Assembly: GCA_050012355.1 (NCBI GenBank)
Contig: JBEKHI010000239.1
Span: forward strand, 1 to 12,769
DNA length: 12,769 nt
Reading direction: 5' to 3'
Origin: JBEKHI01 sp050012355
Lineage (GTDB): Bacteria; Actinomycetota; Actinomycetes; Streptosporangiales; Streptosporangiaceae
Shown here: one piece after another, positions 1 through 6,739 of the stretch
Layout: every line of letters begins with the position of its first letter
Position numbering within the stretch: the first letter of the stretch is position 1
Program-made: the position numbers and the translations under genes
The notes under the pieces: model-generated
Seen by the model: the letters and a program-made list of their open reading frames with translations, nothing else
The model's database searches: none
Told to the model about the DNA's origin: nothing

Positions 1-1132
1 TCGCGGTGCCCAGCCGGTAGCCGGTCAGCGTGAAGGTCGACTGCCCCACCGACGTGTCCGTGGCCGCACCGGTCGTGGTGACCGAGGCAAGCAGGTACCC
101 GGCCGACGCGTCGGTGGACAGGTCACAGATAGTCGTCGTCCGCTGAGGCACCCGCCAGTCGCGCAGCACGCTGGTCCGCGTGCCGGTCGCCGTGTCGTAG
201 GCCGCGATCGTCATCGTCGTGCCCTGCTGTGTGCAGGCGTACAGCGTCCCGCCGTTGGCGCTCATCGCGACCGACTGCACACTCCCGTGGCCGCTCAGCG
301 TGATACGGCTGGCACCTTCCACCGTCGAGGACCGGGACCCGGTGTCCAGCACCAGACCGGACTGGACCAGACCCTCACCGGGGACGAACATCGGGAACGC
401 GAGCTTGCCCGTGCTGGTGGAAACCGCCAGGGTGTTCGCGTAGTCCTCGCTCAAGGTGAAGGTCCACTGACGGCTACCAGCGCCGATGTAGCCGATCACC
501 GCGTCCGGGCTCAGATGCCCCGAACTGTTCGTGGCGCAGTGGGCCACGGAGTACGCGAACGTGCCGCCGTCCGCGGCCACCGCCGTCGGTGTGTAGCCGG
601 CCACCGCGCGCAGTTGCGTCAGCGACAGCGGCTGGCCATTGGCGGAGAGCTGGAGCCTATAGAACGTGGCCGTGCAGGACGTAACCGCGTCCAGGCTGGT
701 CGAGACGAGGAAGGTCCGGTCATTCCCGTCCGCGGCCACGTCCACGAACTGCTGCCCGGACGGGGCATTCATGGTCCCGGCGACGGCACCGCTGACGGTG
801 TCGTACACCGTGAGTGAATCACCGTCACCCTGACTGACGACCGCGTACGGCGGCAACGCGGAGGCCGATGCGGACCGGGCCGAGGCGGCGGGCCGCGCCG
901 GGAGGGTCGTGGTGTGGTGGGCTAGAGCGTGCGGCACGAGTGTCGTGGCAGCCACGACAAGCGCGCAGGTCGCCGCGGTGGCGACCGCTGGCAGCGCGAA
1001 CTGGAGCCGACGGGACCGAGGGCGCCGGGCGACGCGGACGACTTGGGTGCCCAGGCCAGGCAAGCTGTCTGGGTGGACGGTGTTCGCGGCCGCGCGGTAA
1101 GCGTCGCGCAGACGATCTTCGGTGGTGTTCAC
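1..1132 (-). CDS. Membrane-anchored propeller-like protein, putative partner/anti-sigma of the adjacent ECF sigma factor (partial, C-terminus outside window)
   Basis: The frame is open from a GTG at 1132 to the window edge (about 377 codons), so the C-terminus is missing. The start is supported by the upstream GGAG of CAGGAGCGACAG and by a 4-bp GTGA overlap with the sigma-factor stop, which implies translational coupling. Residues 1-43 are cytoplasmic, begin MNTTEDRLRDAYRAAANTV and end in an Arg-rich stretch. Residues about 44-66 form one Ala/Val-rich membrane segment. An Ala/Ser/Pro/His linker follows, then an outer domain with repeated 'VxVYDTxSGxxxG' and 'AYDTATGTRTS' strands typical of YVTN/WD-like propellers. 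Short cytoplasmic head, one helix and large outer domain is the usual form of proteins encoded next to SigE-family sigma genes, so a role in holding or controlling that sigma factor is likely. This is inferred from position and topology; no zinc-binding ZAS motif (HxxxCxxC) is visible in the head. Confidence 0.85.
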   Translation of the reverse strand, partial: MNTTEDRLRDAYRAAANTVHPDSLPGLGTQVVRVARRPRSRRLQFALPAVATAATCALVVAATTLVPHALAHHTTTLPARPAASARSASASALPPYAVVSQGDGDSLTVYDTVSGAVAGTMNAPSGQQFVDVAADGNDRTFLVSTSLDAVTSCTATFYRLQLSANGQPLSLTQLRAVAGYTPTAVAADGGTFAYSVAHCATNSSGHLSPDAVIGYIGAGSRQWTFTLSEDYANTLAVSTSTGKLAFPMFVPGEGLVQSGLVLDTGSRSSTVEGASRITLSGHGSVQSVAMSANGGTLYACTQQGTTMTIAAYDTATGTRTSVLRDWRVPQRTTTICDLSTDASAGYLLASVTTTGAATDTSVGQSTFTLTGYRLGTA

Positions 1133-1650
1133 TGTCGCTCCTGAAGCTGGCGGGTGAGGGCGGCCACCGCGCGGGACGCCGTTGACGACACGGTGCCCCG
1201 GCTGATCTTGAGCATCGCGGCGATCTCGCTGTCGGGCAGGTCGAGGTAGTAGCGCAGCGCGAGGATCTCGCGCTGGCGCCGGGGAAGGCGGGCGACGGCG
1301 GCGAGTACCGAGCGTCGTTCTTCGGAGTCGATGACGGCGGCTTCCGCAGACCAGACGGGCGAGTCGTGCGGCGGCCGCCCGGGCAGCCAGACGCGGCGGC
1401 GCGACCGGTGCACGCTGCGGCAGCCGTTGATCACGGCGGTACGCAGGTAGCCCACGGCTTTGTCCTGATCACGCAGCCTCGCCCAGCCCTTGTAGAGGCC
1501 GATGAAGGCGTCCTGGACCACGTCCTCGGCGGTCGCCTGGTCCCCGGTCAGCAGCACCGCGAGCCGCACCATGGCGATCGCGTGCTCGCGATAGAGGTCG
1601 TCGACGCCGCCACCGGGGGGGCCGGCGGGCCGGGTCAAGTTGAGTGTCAC
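1129..1650 (-). CDS. SigE-family ECF RNA polymerase sigma factor
   Basis: This 173-residue protein redirects RNA polymerase to its own promoter class. Region 2 lies at about residues 18-80, with the region 2.2 core DVVQDAFIGLYKGW (43-56) and a region 2.3/2.4 helix around AVGYLRTAVINGCRS. Region 4 is at 115-170, with LPRRQREILALRYYLDL followed by the helix-turn-helix DSEIAAMLKISRGTVSS. Length and order match the actinobacterial SigE-like ECF family (the TIGR02983 type). The start is GTG at 1650, with AAGG just upstream at short spacing, so the ribosome site is mediocre. The start codon lies in one arm of an inverted repeat (1646-1679). The gene overlaps its downstream membrane partner by 4 bp and forms an operon with it. 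The target promoters and the signal cannot be deduced. Confidence 0.95.
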   Translation of the reverse strand: MTLNLTRPAGPPGGGVDDLYREHAIAMVRLAVLLTGDQATAEDVVQDAFIGLYKGWARLRDQDKAVGYLRTAVINGCRSVHRSRRRVWLPGRPPHDSPVWSAEAAVIDSEERRSVLAAVARLPRRQREILALRYYLDLPDSEIAAMLKISRGTVSSTASRAVAALTRQLQERQ

Positions 1651-1739
1651 GCCCTTAAAGACGTCCGAGGAGGCGTGACTGCTGAGTCCGGCGCGGAAAT
1701 AGTTGGTCTCTTCGCGTGAGGATGGTCACGGTGGCGTGA
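1646..1739 (-). promoter_or_regulatory. Cluster of TCACG/CGTGA elements upstream of the sigma gene, with a hairpin over its start
   Basis: The pentamer TCACG or its complement CGTGA occurs five times in 94 bp: 1647-1651, 1674-1678, 1715-1719, 1726-1730 and 1735-1739. The first two extend to a perfect 8-bp inverted repeat (GTCACGCC at 1646-1653, GGCGTGAC at 1672-1679) with an 18-nt loop. Read in the mRNA sense, the distal arm contains part of the purine stretch and the GTG start codon. The copies at 1726 and 1735 form a second dyad with a 4-nt spacer. Plausible roles are an operator array, autoregulatory promoter elements, or a structure that lowers sigma translation. None is proven by sequence alone. 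Confidence 0.45.
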
Positions 1740-1856
1740 AAGTGCGCTGAAGCTGCGGGCGGGGATGCTGCGAGGCCCGAGAGCGGCCACTCCTGATGGT
1801 CTTGGTTCTGTTGGTGCTGGTATTGCTGGAGTGGTCACCCGAGTGATGCCTTGTTG

Positions 1857-1910
1857 CTGGTGGGTGCTGCATTACCCGCCAAAGACTGTGGGTAGTGCAA
1901 CACCCACCAG
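1857..1910. repeat. Imperfect 25-bp inverted repeat (long hairpin)
   Basis: The left arm at 1857-1881 begins CTGGTGGGTG and the right arm at 1886-1910 ends CACCCACCAG, with a 4-nt loop AAGA between them. Twenty of 25 positions pair, including ten consecutive ones at the base. The hairpin lies between a minus-strand gene starting at 1650 and genes further right, so it is not placed as the terminator of a recognised gene. It could be a small dispersed palindromic repeat or MITE-like relic, a protein-binding site, or a terminator for an unrecognised transcript. No flanking target duplication was seen. The rest of 1651-2072 holds no convincing gene. Confidence 0.6.
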
Positions 1911-2072
1911 GACCGTCCACTGCCGCGCACCGGCTGAGGAAGGGACCTTCCGGTCAGTTCCTGATGGCTCTTCGCTCGCTGTAGCCGCGTGAAAAATGGG
2001 TGGTGGTACCGCCTTATTCGCCTCTCGGATCGGCACGTCCGCCGCTGCACCCCTCGGTCACCGCCGGTGCGA

Positions 2073-2258
2073 TCATCCTGGCCGTGATTCTGGCGATGGC
2101 TGACGGCCGGCGCGTTCGGCAACTGACGGATCGGTAGTCTCCGGCCCGCCGACACACTGTCCTGGGTGGCCTGACCCGCGGGCCGCGGACGCTGAACCGA
2201 ACCGGCCGTCGGACCGCAGCGGCTTGCGCTGCCGGGCATGCTGCCGCAGGGCGGCCAT
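2073..2258 (-). CDS. Possible small basic protein of unknown function
   Basis: An ATG at 2258 is preceded by AAGGAGAG with a 7-nt spacer, one of the best ribosome sites in the window. The 61-residue product begins MAALRQHARQRKPLRSDGRF and is rich in Arg, Gly, Pro and Ser, with no membrane segment and no domain I recognise. Against it, the composition looks like generic translation of GC-rich DNA, and another small open frame runs on the opposite strand at 2000-2137. It is divergent from the large secreted repeat protein, with about 340 bp between the two starts. I rate it a candidate that rests mainly on its ribosome site. Confidence 0.35.
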   Translation of the reverse strand: MAALRQHARQRKPLRSDGRFGSASAARGSGHPGQCVGGPETTDPSVAERAGRQPSPESRPG

Positions 2259-2601
2259 TGTTTTTCTCTCCTTGCGGTTACGCGAAAAGGCGCACATCCG
2301 CACATGAACGTTTCCGCAGGTCAGAAGCAATAGGCGGGCACGATTGCGGCCTGGCCTTCCAGCAAGAAGGTGAGTGCATAGTCGACCTGAGCTGGCCGAT
2401 TTCATTCCTCGGCACATCTGCCGGAAAGCCCGCCGGCCGGGCGATGCCCTCGCACAACACCGGGTTTGGGCAGCCCGCCGACCCGGTGCAGCCACATGAA
2501 CGATCACATCTATACGAAACACCATAAAGTGGCTAATATTGTGGCGCACCAAAGCAAGAGGGGCACTTGGTAGGGGACTGGAAGCGGAACGGGGAGACAC
2601 A
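2259..2601 (+). promoter_or_regulatory. Divergent non-coding region with promoter for the repeat protein
   Basis: No gene is convincing here. The part nearest the secreted protein (about 2500-2545) is AT-rich for this genome and contains TAATAT at 2534-2539, a good -10 candidate about 60 nt before the ATG. No clear -35 hexamer is visible. Upstream is a perfect 8-bp inverted repeat (CACCGGGT at 2458-2465, ACCCGGTG at 2481-2488) whose loop contains a smaller GGGC-A-GCCC stem. It could be a regulator site or an RNA structure. Confidence 0.4.
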
Positions 2602-4803
2602 ATGAACGGGCGAAAACGCTTTACCGTTGCGGGCTGCGTAAAGAGCGTAAAGAGGGGGATGACAGCTGCAGCGCTGGTCATCATCATGGTCGGGGCGAGT
2701 GCTGTCGGTGCGCAGGCCGCCAGCAGCGTCTGGACAGCTGTGAGTTCGCCGAACGCGACGCTGTCGGGCGGGCAGATCGAATCTGTCTCGTGTTCCTCTC
2801 CCGGCGCGTGCACCGCGGTCGGAACCAACCTCAACGCCTCGGGTCTCAATGTCACCCTGGCGGAGAGATGGAACGGGGCAAGCTGGCAGCGGCAGGCGAC
2901 GCCGAACCCGCCAGGCAACACCGCTCCCTCGGTCGCGCCGAGCCTTCTCGGGGTGTCCTGCCCGACAGCCGGCTTCTGCGCGGCCGTCGGGGAATACCAG
3001 TCCGGGCCCACCCAGGTAAGCATGGCCGAGACATGGAACGGGCTGCAGTGGACGTGGCAACCGTTCCCGGTTCCTGACGACTCCTCCGGTGCGGAGCTGA
3101 CCGCGGTGTCGTGCACGTCGCCCAGCTTCTGCGAGGCGGTGGGGACGTACCTTGACGATAACGCCGGCCTCAATGTGACCCTCGCGGCCACGTGGAACGG
3201 AACCGCCTGGAGCCTGCAGACAACGCAAAATCCAGACCCTAACGACTTCGACTCCGAGCAATTCAACACGGTCTCATGTACCTCGCCGACGTTCTGCGAG
3301 GCGTGGGCCGGCGGTTACGCGGGATCGGGCATCACTCTTGCCGAGCAATGGGACGGTAGCTCGTGGCAGACGCAGACCGTGCCGTCAGATAATGCCACGG
3401 TGAACTCGGTGTCGTGTGCCTCCGCGACATTCTGCGAGGCGGTCGGCTCTGGCCCGGCCTACACCTGGGACGGGTCGGCCTGGACAGCGCAGTCGATCCC
3501 GGATCCGGCCGGTACCGGCAACCTCAGCGGCGTGTCGTGCTCGTCGCGCAGCTTCTGCGAGGCGGTCGGCGAGTACAACGACAGTCCGGATATCGTCACC
3601 GTCGCCGCACGGTGGAACGGCTCAGCGTGGACCGCGCAGACCACCCCGAATCCCGCCCAGAGCACGTTCGCGCACCTGAATGCGGTCTCCTGTGCAGCGG
3701 CCAGGTCCTGCGAGGCAGGCGGCTATTTCGAGGTGCAGGTTACGTCGAACGACCCGAAGGCACTGGCCGAGGCTTGGGACGGGACCGCCTGGCAGCTTCA
3801 GCACGCGGCCGCGCCGGGCGGCGCCACCTACAACACGCTGAGCGGGATCTCATGTGTCTCGGCGAGCTTCTGCGAGGCGGTCGGCACCCATTACGACAGC
3901 GCGGGCAACGAGGTAAACCTCGCGGAGACTTGGAATGGGCAGTCCTGGAAAATTCAGTCGACCCCCAATCCGACAAGCCAGTCCGGTGGCGTCGGTAATT
4001 CACTATTGAACGTCTCTTGCGTCTCCCCGCAATTCTGCGAAGCGGTCGGAGCAGGCGGCGCGGTAGGTGCTACTACGGAGATGTGGAACGGCACGTCGTG
4101 GACGGTCCAGGAACGACCTGGGCCTTCAGATGTTGACACGCAGCTAGTGTCCTGCACCAGCACCAGTTTCTGCCTGTCGTCTGACGGCTTCGGGAACGTG
4201 GATATCTGGGACGGAACTTCGTGGTCGGCTGGTCCCGCCGTAGCGGGATTCTCAAATGTCACCTCGATTTCCTGCCTGTCGGGAGACTTCTGCGAGGCGG
4301 TCGGCGAAGGGCCATCCGGCCAGAACGCGGCGGTGTGGAACGGCACCTCATGGACGGACCAGGCCACTCCGGGGTCGGCCGCCTTCAATTCCGTCTCGTG
4401 CACCACGGCCACTTCCTGTGAGGCGGTCGGCCAGGACTTCGAGAACGGCCAGGTGGTCACGCTCGCCGAGTCGTGGGACGGGTCCGCGTGGGCCGTCCAG
4501 TCGACCCCCAATCCCAGTGCGACGCAGGGAAGCCAGCTGAGCTCGGTGTCATGCACATCGGCGACCTCGTGCACTGCTGTCGGGTCGTATCAGTCCAGCG
4601 ATGTCGGCAACTTTGGCGCTTACCAGACGCTGGTCGAGGTCTGGGACGGCACAGCGTGGACCATCGCCTCCAGCCCGAACCCCAGCACCGCCCAAGACAT
4701 GCTGGAGGGAGTGTCCTGCGGAAGCAGCCAGCTGTGCACAGCCGTCGGGCATTCGTCGGACCCAGGCGGCGTGACGGCGACGCTGATCGAAACCGGCGAC
4801 TGA
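2602..4803 (+). CDS. Secreted 14-repeat cysteine-paired beta-propeller-like protein
   Basis: The product has 733 residues. The ATG at 2602 follows GGGGAGA at good spacing and begins a classic signal peptide: basic n-region (MNGRKRF...KSVKRG), hydrophobic core 21-35, and AQA cleavage site ending near residue 39. An upstream in-frame codon at 2539 lacks such support. From residue 59 to the end there are 14 tandem repeats of 38-56 residues, each roughly L-x-x-V-S-C-x5-C-E-A-V-G, a Gly/Asp-rich loop, TLAE-x-W-(N/D)-G-x-x-W, then Q-x-T-P-N-P. Every repeat keeps the C-x5-C pair, giving 28 cysteines outside the cell. The last repeat ends at LIETGD, before its W-containing strand, while residues 43-51 (VWTAVSSPN) just after the signal peptide match the missing strand. 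This is the signature of ring closure in a beta-propeller. Fourteen blades would fit two seven-bladed rings. Similar VSC...C-AVG repeat proteins occur in actinobacteria, but I know of no established function. No anchor or catalytic motif is visible, so a binding role at or beyond the cell wall is a guess. Confidence 0.93.
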   Translation: MNGRKRFTVAGCVKSVKRGMTAAALVIIMVGASAVGAQAASSVWTAVSSPNATLSGGQIESVSCSSPGACTAVGTNLNASGLNVTLAERWNGASWQRQATPNPPGNTAPSVAPSLLGVSCPTAGFCAAVGEYQSGPTQVSMAETWNGLQWTWQPFPVPDDSSGAELTAVSCTSPSFCEAVGTYLDDNAGLNVTLAATWNGTAWSLQTTQNPDPNDFDSEQFNTVSCTSPTFCEAWAGGYAGSGITLAEQWDGSSWQTQTVPSDNATVNSVSCASATFCEAVGSGPAYTWDGSAWTAQSIPDPAGTGNLSGVSCSSRSFCEAVGEYNDSPDIVTVAARWNGSAWTAQTTPNPAQSTFAHLNAVSCAAARSCEAGGYFEVQVTSNDPKALAEAWDGTAWQLQHAAAPGGATYNTLSGISCVSASFCEAVGTHYDSAGNEVNLAETWNGQSWKIQSTPNPTSQSGGVGNSLLNVSCVSPQFCEAVGAGGAVGATTEMWNGTSWTVQERPGPSDVDTQLVSCTSTSFCLSSDGFGNVDIWDGTSWSAGPAVAGFSNVTSISCLSGDFCEAVGEGPSGQNAAVWNGTSWTDQATPGSAAFNSVSCTTATSCEAVGQDFENGQVVTLAESWDGSAWAVQSTPNPSATQGSQLSSVSCTSATSCTAVGSYQSSDVGNFGAYQTLVEVWDGTAWTIASSPNPSTAQDMLEGVSCGSSQLCTAVGHSSDPGGVTATLIETGD
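2776..4803 (+). repeat. Fourteen in-frame tandem repeats inside the secreted protein gene
   Basis: The repeat units encode 38-56 residues each. At DNA level the core TTCTGCGAGGCGGTCGG is identical at 3430, 3553, 3868 and 4288, with one- or two-base variants near 3127 and 4034. All spacings are multiples of three. Repeats 4, 7 and 10 depart from the AVG consensus after the second cysteine. The arrangement suggests growth by internal duplication with some later homogenisation. Confidence 0.9.
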
Positions 4804-4859
4804 ATCGCCATACGCGCATGTAGTCGTCGACGGGCCACTCGGTCTGGTGACGTTGAACC

Positions 4860-4894
4860 TTCTGGGGGGCGAGGCTGGTCCTCGCTCCCCAGAG
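4860..4894 (+). terminator. Hairpin terminator after the secreted repeat protein
   Basis: The arms at 4860-4873 (TTCTGGGGGGCGAG) and 4881-4894 (CTCGCTCCCCAGAG) pair over 14 positions, two of them G-U, with a 7-nt loop. The hairpin starts 57 nt after the stop codon and comes before the next regulator gene. There is no U-tract, which is common for actinobacterial terminators. Confidence 0.8.
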
Positions 4895-4909
4895 GCATGC
4901 GTCTGTCGT

Positions 4910-4919
4910 TCGGGGTACC
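4910..4919 (+). promoter_or_regulatory. Candidate operator, copy 1 (before the XRE regulator)
   Basis: TCGGGGTACC lies 45 nt before the regulator start. The same 10-mer occurs in inverted orientation at 5882-5891, before the next gene; allowing mismatches, 13 of 18 positions agree over the wider match. Presence before both the regulator and its neighbouring enzymes suggests a binding site for the regulator, but a two-copy match in GC-rich DNA could be chance. Confidence 0.35.
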
Positions 4920-4963
4920 GGCAGGCCCTCCCTGGCTTGGGGTCCCGGTCGTAACCTGGGGTA

Positions 4964-5845
4964 ATGGACAACGGGAACGAGATGCGCGACTTCCTGATCT
5001 CTCGCCGGGCCAAGATCACCCCGGATCAGGCCGGGCTGCCTGCCTACGGCGGCAATCGCCGCGTCGCCGGGCTGCGCCGCGAAGAAGTCGCGCTCCTGGC
5101 CGGGGTCAGTATCGACTACTACACCCGGCTGGAACGCGGCCGGGCGGCCGGGGCGTCCGACAGTGTGCTGGAAGGCATCGCCCGCGCCCTGCAACTGGAC
5201 GAGGCCGAGCGCGCCCACCTGTTCGACCTCGCCCGCGCCGCCGATAGCGCCGCTGTCCCGCGGGCTCCCCGCCGCCCCTCACCGCAGCAGGTCCGTCCCA
5301 GCGTGCGGCGCATCCTCGACTCGATGGCCGCGCCCGCTTATGTCCGCAACGCCCGACTCGACATCCTGGCCGCCAACCGGCTCGGCGCGGCCCTGCTCGC
5401 CCCGGTCCTCAGCAGCCCGGCCCAGCCGGCCAACAACGCCCGGTTCCTGTTCCTCGACCCGGCCGCCCCCGTGTTCTACCTCGACTGGGAACGCCAGGCC
5501 CAGGACGTGGTGGCCATGCTGCGCACCGAAGCCGGACACAGCCCGCATGACAAGGCCCTGTCGAACCTCATCGGCGAGCTGTCCACCCGTAGCGACCATT
5601 TCCGCACGTGGTGGGCCGCTCACAACGTGCGCTTCCACCGCACCGGCATCAAGCGGTTCCATCACCCCGTCGTCGGCGACCTCACCCTCACCTATGAGGC
5701 ACTCGACCTCGCTGCCGACTCCGGGCTGCGGATCTCCGCCTACAGCGCCGAGCCGGGCACCCCCTCCGACGACGCACTCAAGCTCCTCGACAGCTGGGCT
5801 GCCACCCTCGCCGAGGCCAGTCCCGGCCCTGGCGGCACCGCGTAG
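4964..5845 (+). CDS. XRE-family transcriptional regulator with MLTR ligand-binding domain
   Basis: The 293-residue protein has an XRE-type helix-turn-helix at about residues 7-85. It shows the family signatures LPAYGGNRRVAGLRREEVA, LAGVSIDYYTRLERG and LEGIARALQLDEAERAHLFDLA. The C-terminal half (about 105-265) matches the MmyB-like MLTR ligand-binding fold, ending with TWWAAHNVRFHRTGIKRFHH and a VGDLTLTYEALDL segment. Such proteins bind DNA as dimers, may sense small, often fatty-acid-like or aromatic ligands, and commonly control neighbouring oxidoreductase genes. The ATG at 4964 has only GGGG two bases upstream and a TAACCT just before it, so a leaderless transcript is possible. The ATG at 4982 has a better-spaced purine run and would shorten the protein by six residues. 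The gene sits directly before the CMD/aldo-keto reductase pair and probably regulates it. Confidence 0.93.
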   Translation: MDNGNEMRDFLISRRAKITPDQAGLPAYGGNRRVAGLRREEVALLAGVSIDYYTRLERGRAAGASDSVLEGIARALQLDEAERAHLFDLARAADSAAVPRAPRRPSPQQVRPSVRRILDSMAAPAYVRNARLDILAANRLGAALLAPVLSSPAQPANNARFLFLDPAAPVFYLDWERQAQDVVAMLRTEAGHSPHDKALSNLIGELSTRSDHFRTWWAAHNVRFHRTGIKRFHHPVVGDLTLTYEALDLAADSGLRISAYSAEPGTPSDDALKLLDSWAATLAEASPGPGGTA

Positions 5846-5881
5846 CCTCCGCGCCCAGCCGCCAGCGAAGGGGGTTCTCCT

Positions 5882-5891
5882 GGTACCCCGA
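5882..5891 (-). promoter_or_regulatory. Candidate operator, copy 2 (before the CMD gene)
   Basis: GGTACCCCGA is the exact complement of the 10-mer at 4910-4919. It lies in the 121-bp gap between the regulator and the CMD-like gene, 75 nt before the latter's ATG. The same gap holds a loose direct repeat, CCTGGT followed by GACAA, near 5879 and 5931. No convincing -35/-10 pair was found here. Confidence 0.35.
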
Positions 5892-5966
5892 CAATCCGGC
5901 CCTCCCCCCCGCTGATCGGTCAGTGGTTGCCTGGTTAAGGCCGACAACGGCGAAAGAGGTAAACCG

Positions 5967-6737
5967 ATGGCTATCAGTGAAACCGCGCAGAAGAACCACG
6001 ACGAGCTGTTCCCGGGCCACGTCTCGACTCTGAAGGTGACCGACCCAGAGCTGATCGAGGTCTTCGATAACTTCGCGTTCGATGAGGTGCTCGGGCATGC
6101 CGCGCTCGACACCAGGACCCGGCTCATGGTGCAACTCGCCGCACTCATCGGCTGCCAAGGACTAAGCGAGTATCGGGTTATGCTCGGCGCCGCCCTTACC
6201 GTCGGGGTCACCCCGGTTGAAGCCCGGGAAATCGTCTACCAGGCCGTGCCGTATGCCGGGATGGGCAAGGTCTTCGACTTTATCCACGCGACCAACGATG
6301 TTCTGGTCGAACGTGGCGTACCGCTGCCGTTGCCGGACCAGTCCACCACCACGCTCGCCACCCGCACCGAACGCGGCCGGGAAATGCAGGAGCAGATCGT
6401 CGGTGCGGACCGGGTTGCGCACATGTACGCGACGGCGGCCACGGACGACCTGCCCTTCCAGTGGTTCCTGTCCGCTAACTGCTTCGGTGACTACCTCACC
6501 CGCGATGCCATCAGCGTGCCTGTGCGCGAACTGCTCACCTTCGCGTTTCTCGCCGCTCTCGGCGGCTGCGACGCCCAGGTCAAAGGCCATGTCGCGGCCA
6601 ACATGAACGTCGGCAACAGCCGGCATACGCTACTCGGCGTCCTTGCGGTCCTGGTGCCGTTCATCGGCTATCCCCGCACGCTCAACGCGCTCGCCGCGGT
6701 CAATGAGGTCGCGCCCGCGGCCAGGGAAGGAAACTAA
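5967..6737 (+). CDS. Two-domain carboxymuconolactone decarboxylase (CMD)-like protein
   Basis: The 256-residue protein has two CMD/AhpD-like helical domains at about 30-110 and 165-250. The first carries TRTRLMVQLAALIGC with Cys63; the position where the family has His is Arg70. The second carries PVRELLTFAFLAALGGCDAQ with Glu188 and Cys201, followed by His208 in KGHVAANMNVG. The CxxC pair of peroxidase-type AhpD is absent from both halves, so a thiol/disulfide cycle like AhpD's is unlikely. The family includes decarboxylases and many uncharacterised proteins. The ATG follows AGAGG at a suitable distance. The gene ends 2 nt before the aldo/keto reductase start, so the two are almost surely co-transcribed and may act on the same compound. 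The substrate is unknown. Confidence 0.92.
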   Translation: MAISETAQKNHDELFPGHVSTLKVTDPELIEVFDNFAFDEVLGHAALDTRTRLMVQLAALIGCQGLSEYRVMLGAALTVGVTPVEAREIVYQAVPYAGMGKVFDFIHATNDVLVERGVPLPLPDQSTTTLATRTERGREMQEQIVGADRVAHMYATAATDDLPFQWFLSANCFGDYLTRDAISVPVRELLTFAFLAALGGCDAQVKGHVAANMNVGNSRHTLLGVLAVLVPFIGYPRTLNALAAVNEVAPAAREGN

Positions 6738-6739
6738 TA

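Noticed and set aside
287..817. Plus-strand frames opposite the membrane propeller protein
   Set aside because: The minus-strand frame, open to the window edge, has a membrane segment, a coupled start and propeller-like strands. The plus frames are Arg/Gly-rich noise.
2073..3269. A 398-codon minus-strand frame and a 242-codon frame opposite the secreted repeat protein
   Set aside because: They mirror the repeats of the plus-strand gene, which has a signal peptide, ribosome site and consistent repeats. The frames' own sequences have no family features. Only the 2073-2258 tail was kept, because of its separate ribosome site.
3954..5218. Long minus-strand frames over the end of the repeat protein and the start of the XRE regulator
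   Set aside because: They cross a strong terminator and two well-supported genes, have GC-rich random composition and no ribosome sites.
5279..6211. 310-codon minus-strand frame opposite the XRE regulator and CMD gene
   Set aside because: Shadow frame. The plus-strand proteins are clear family members.
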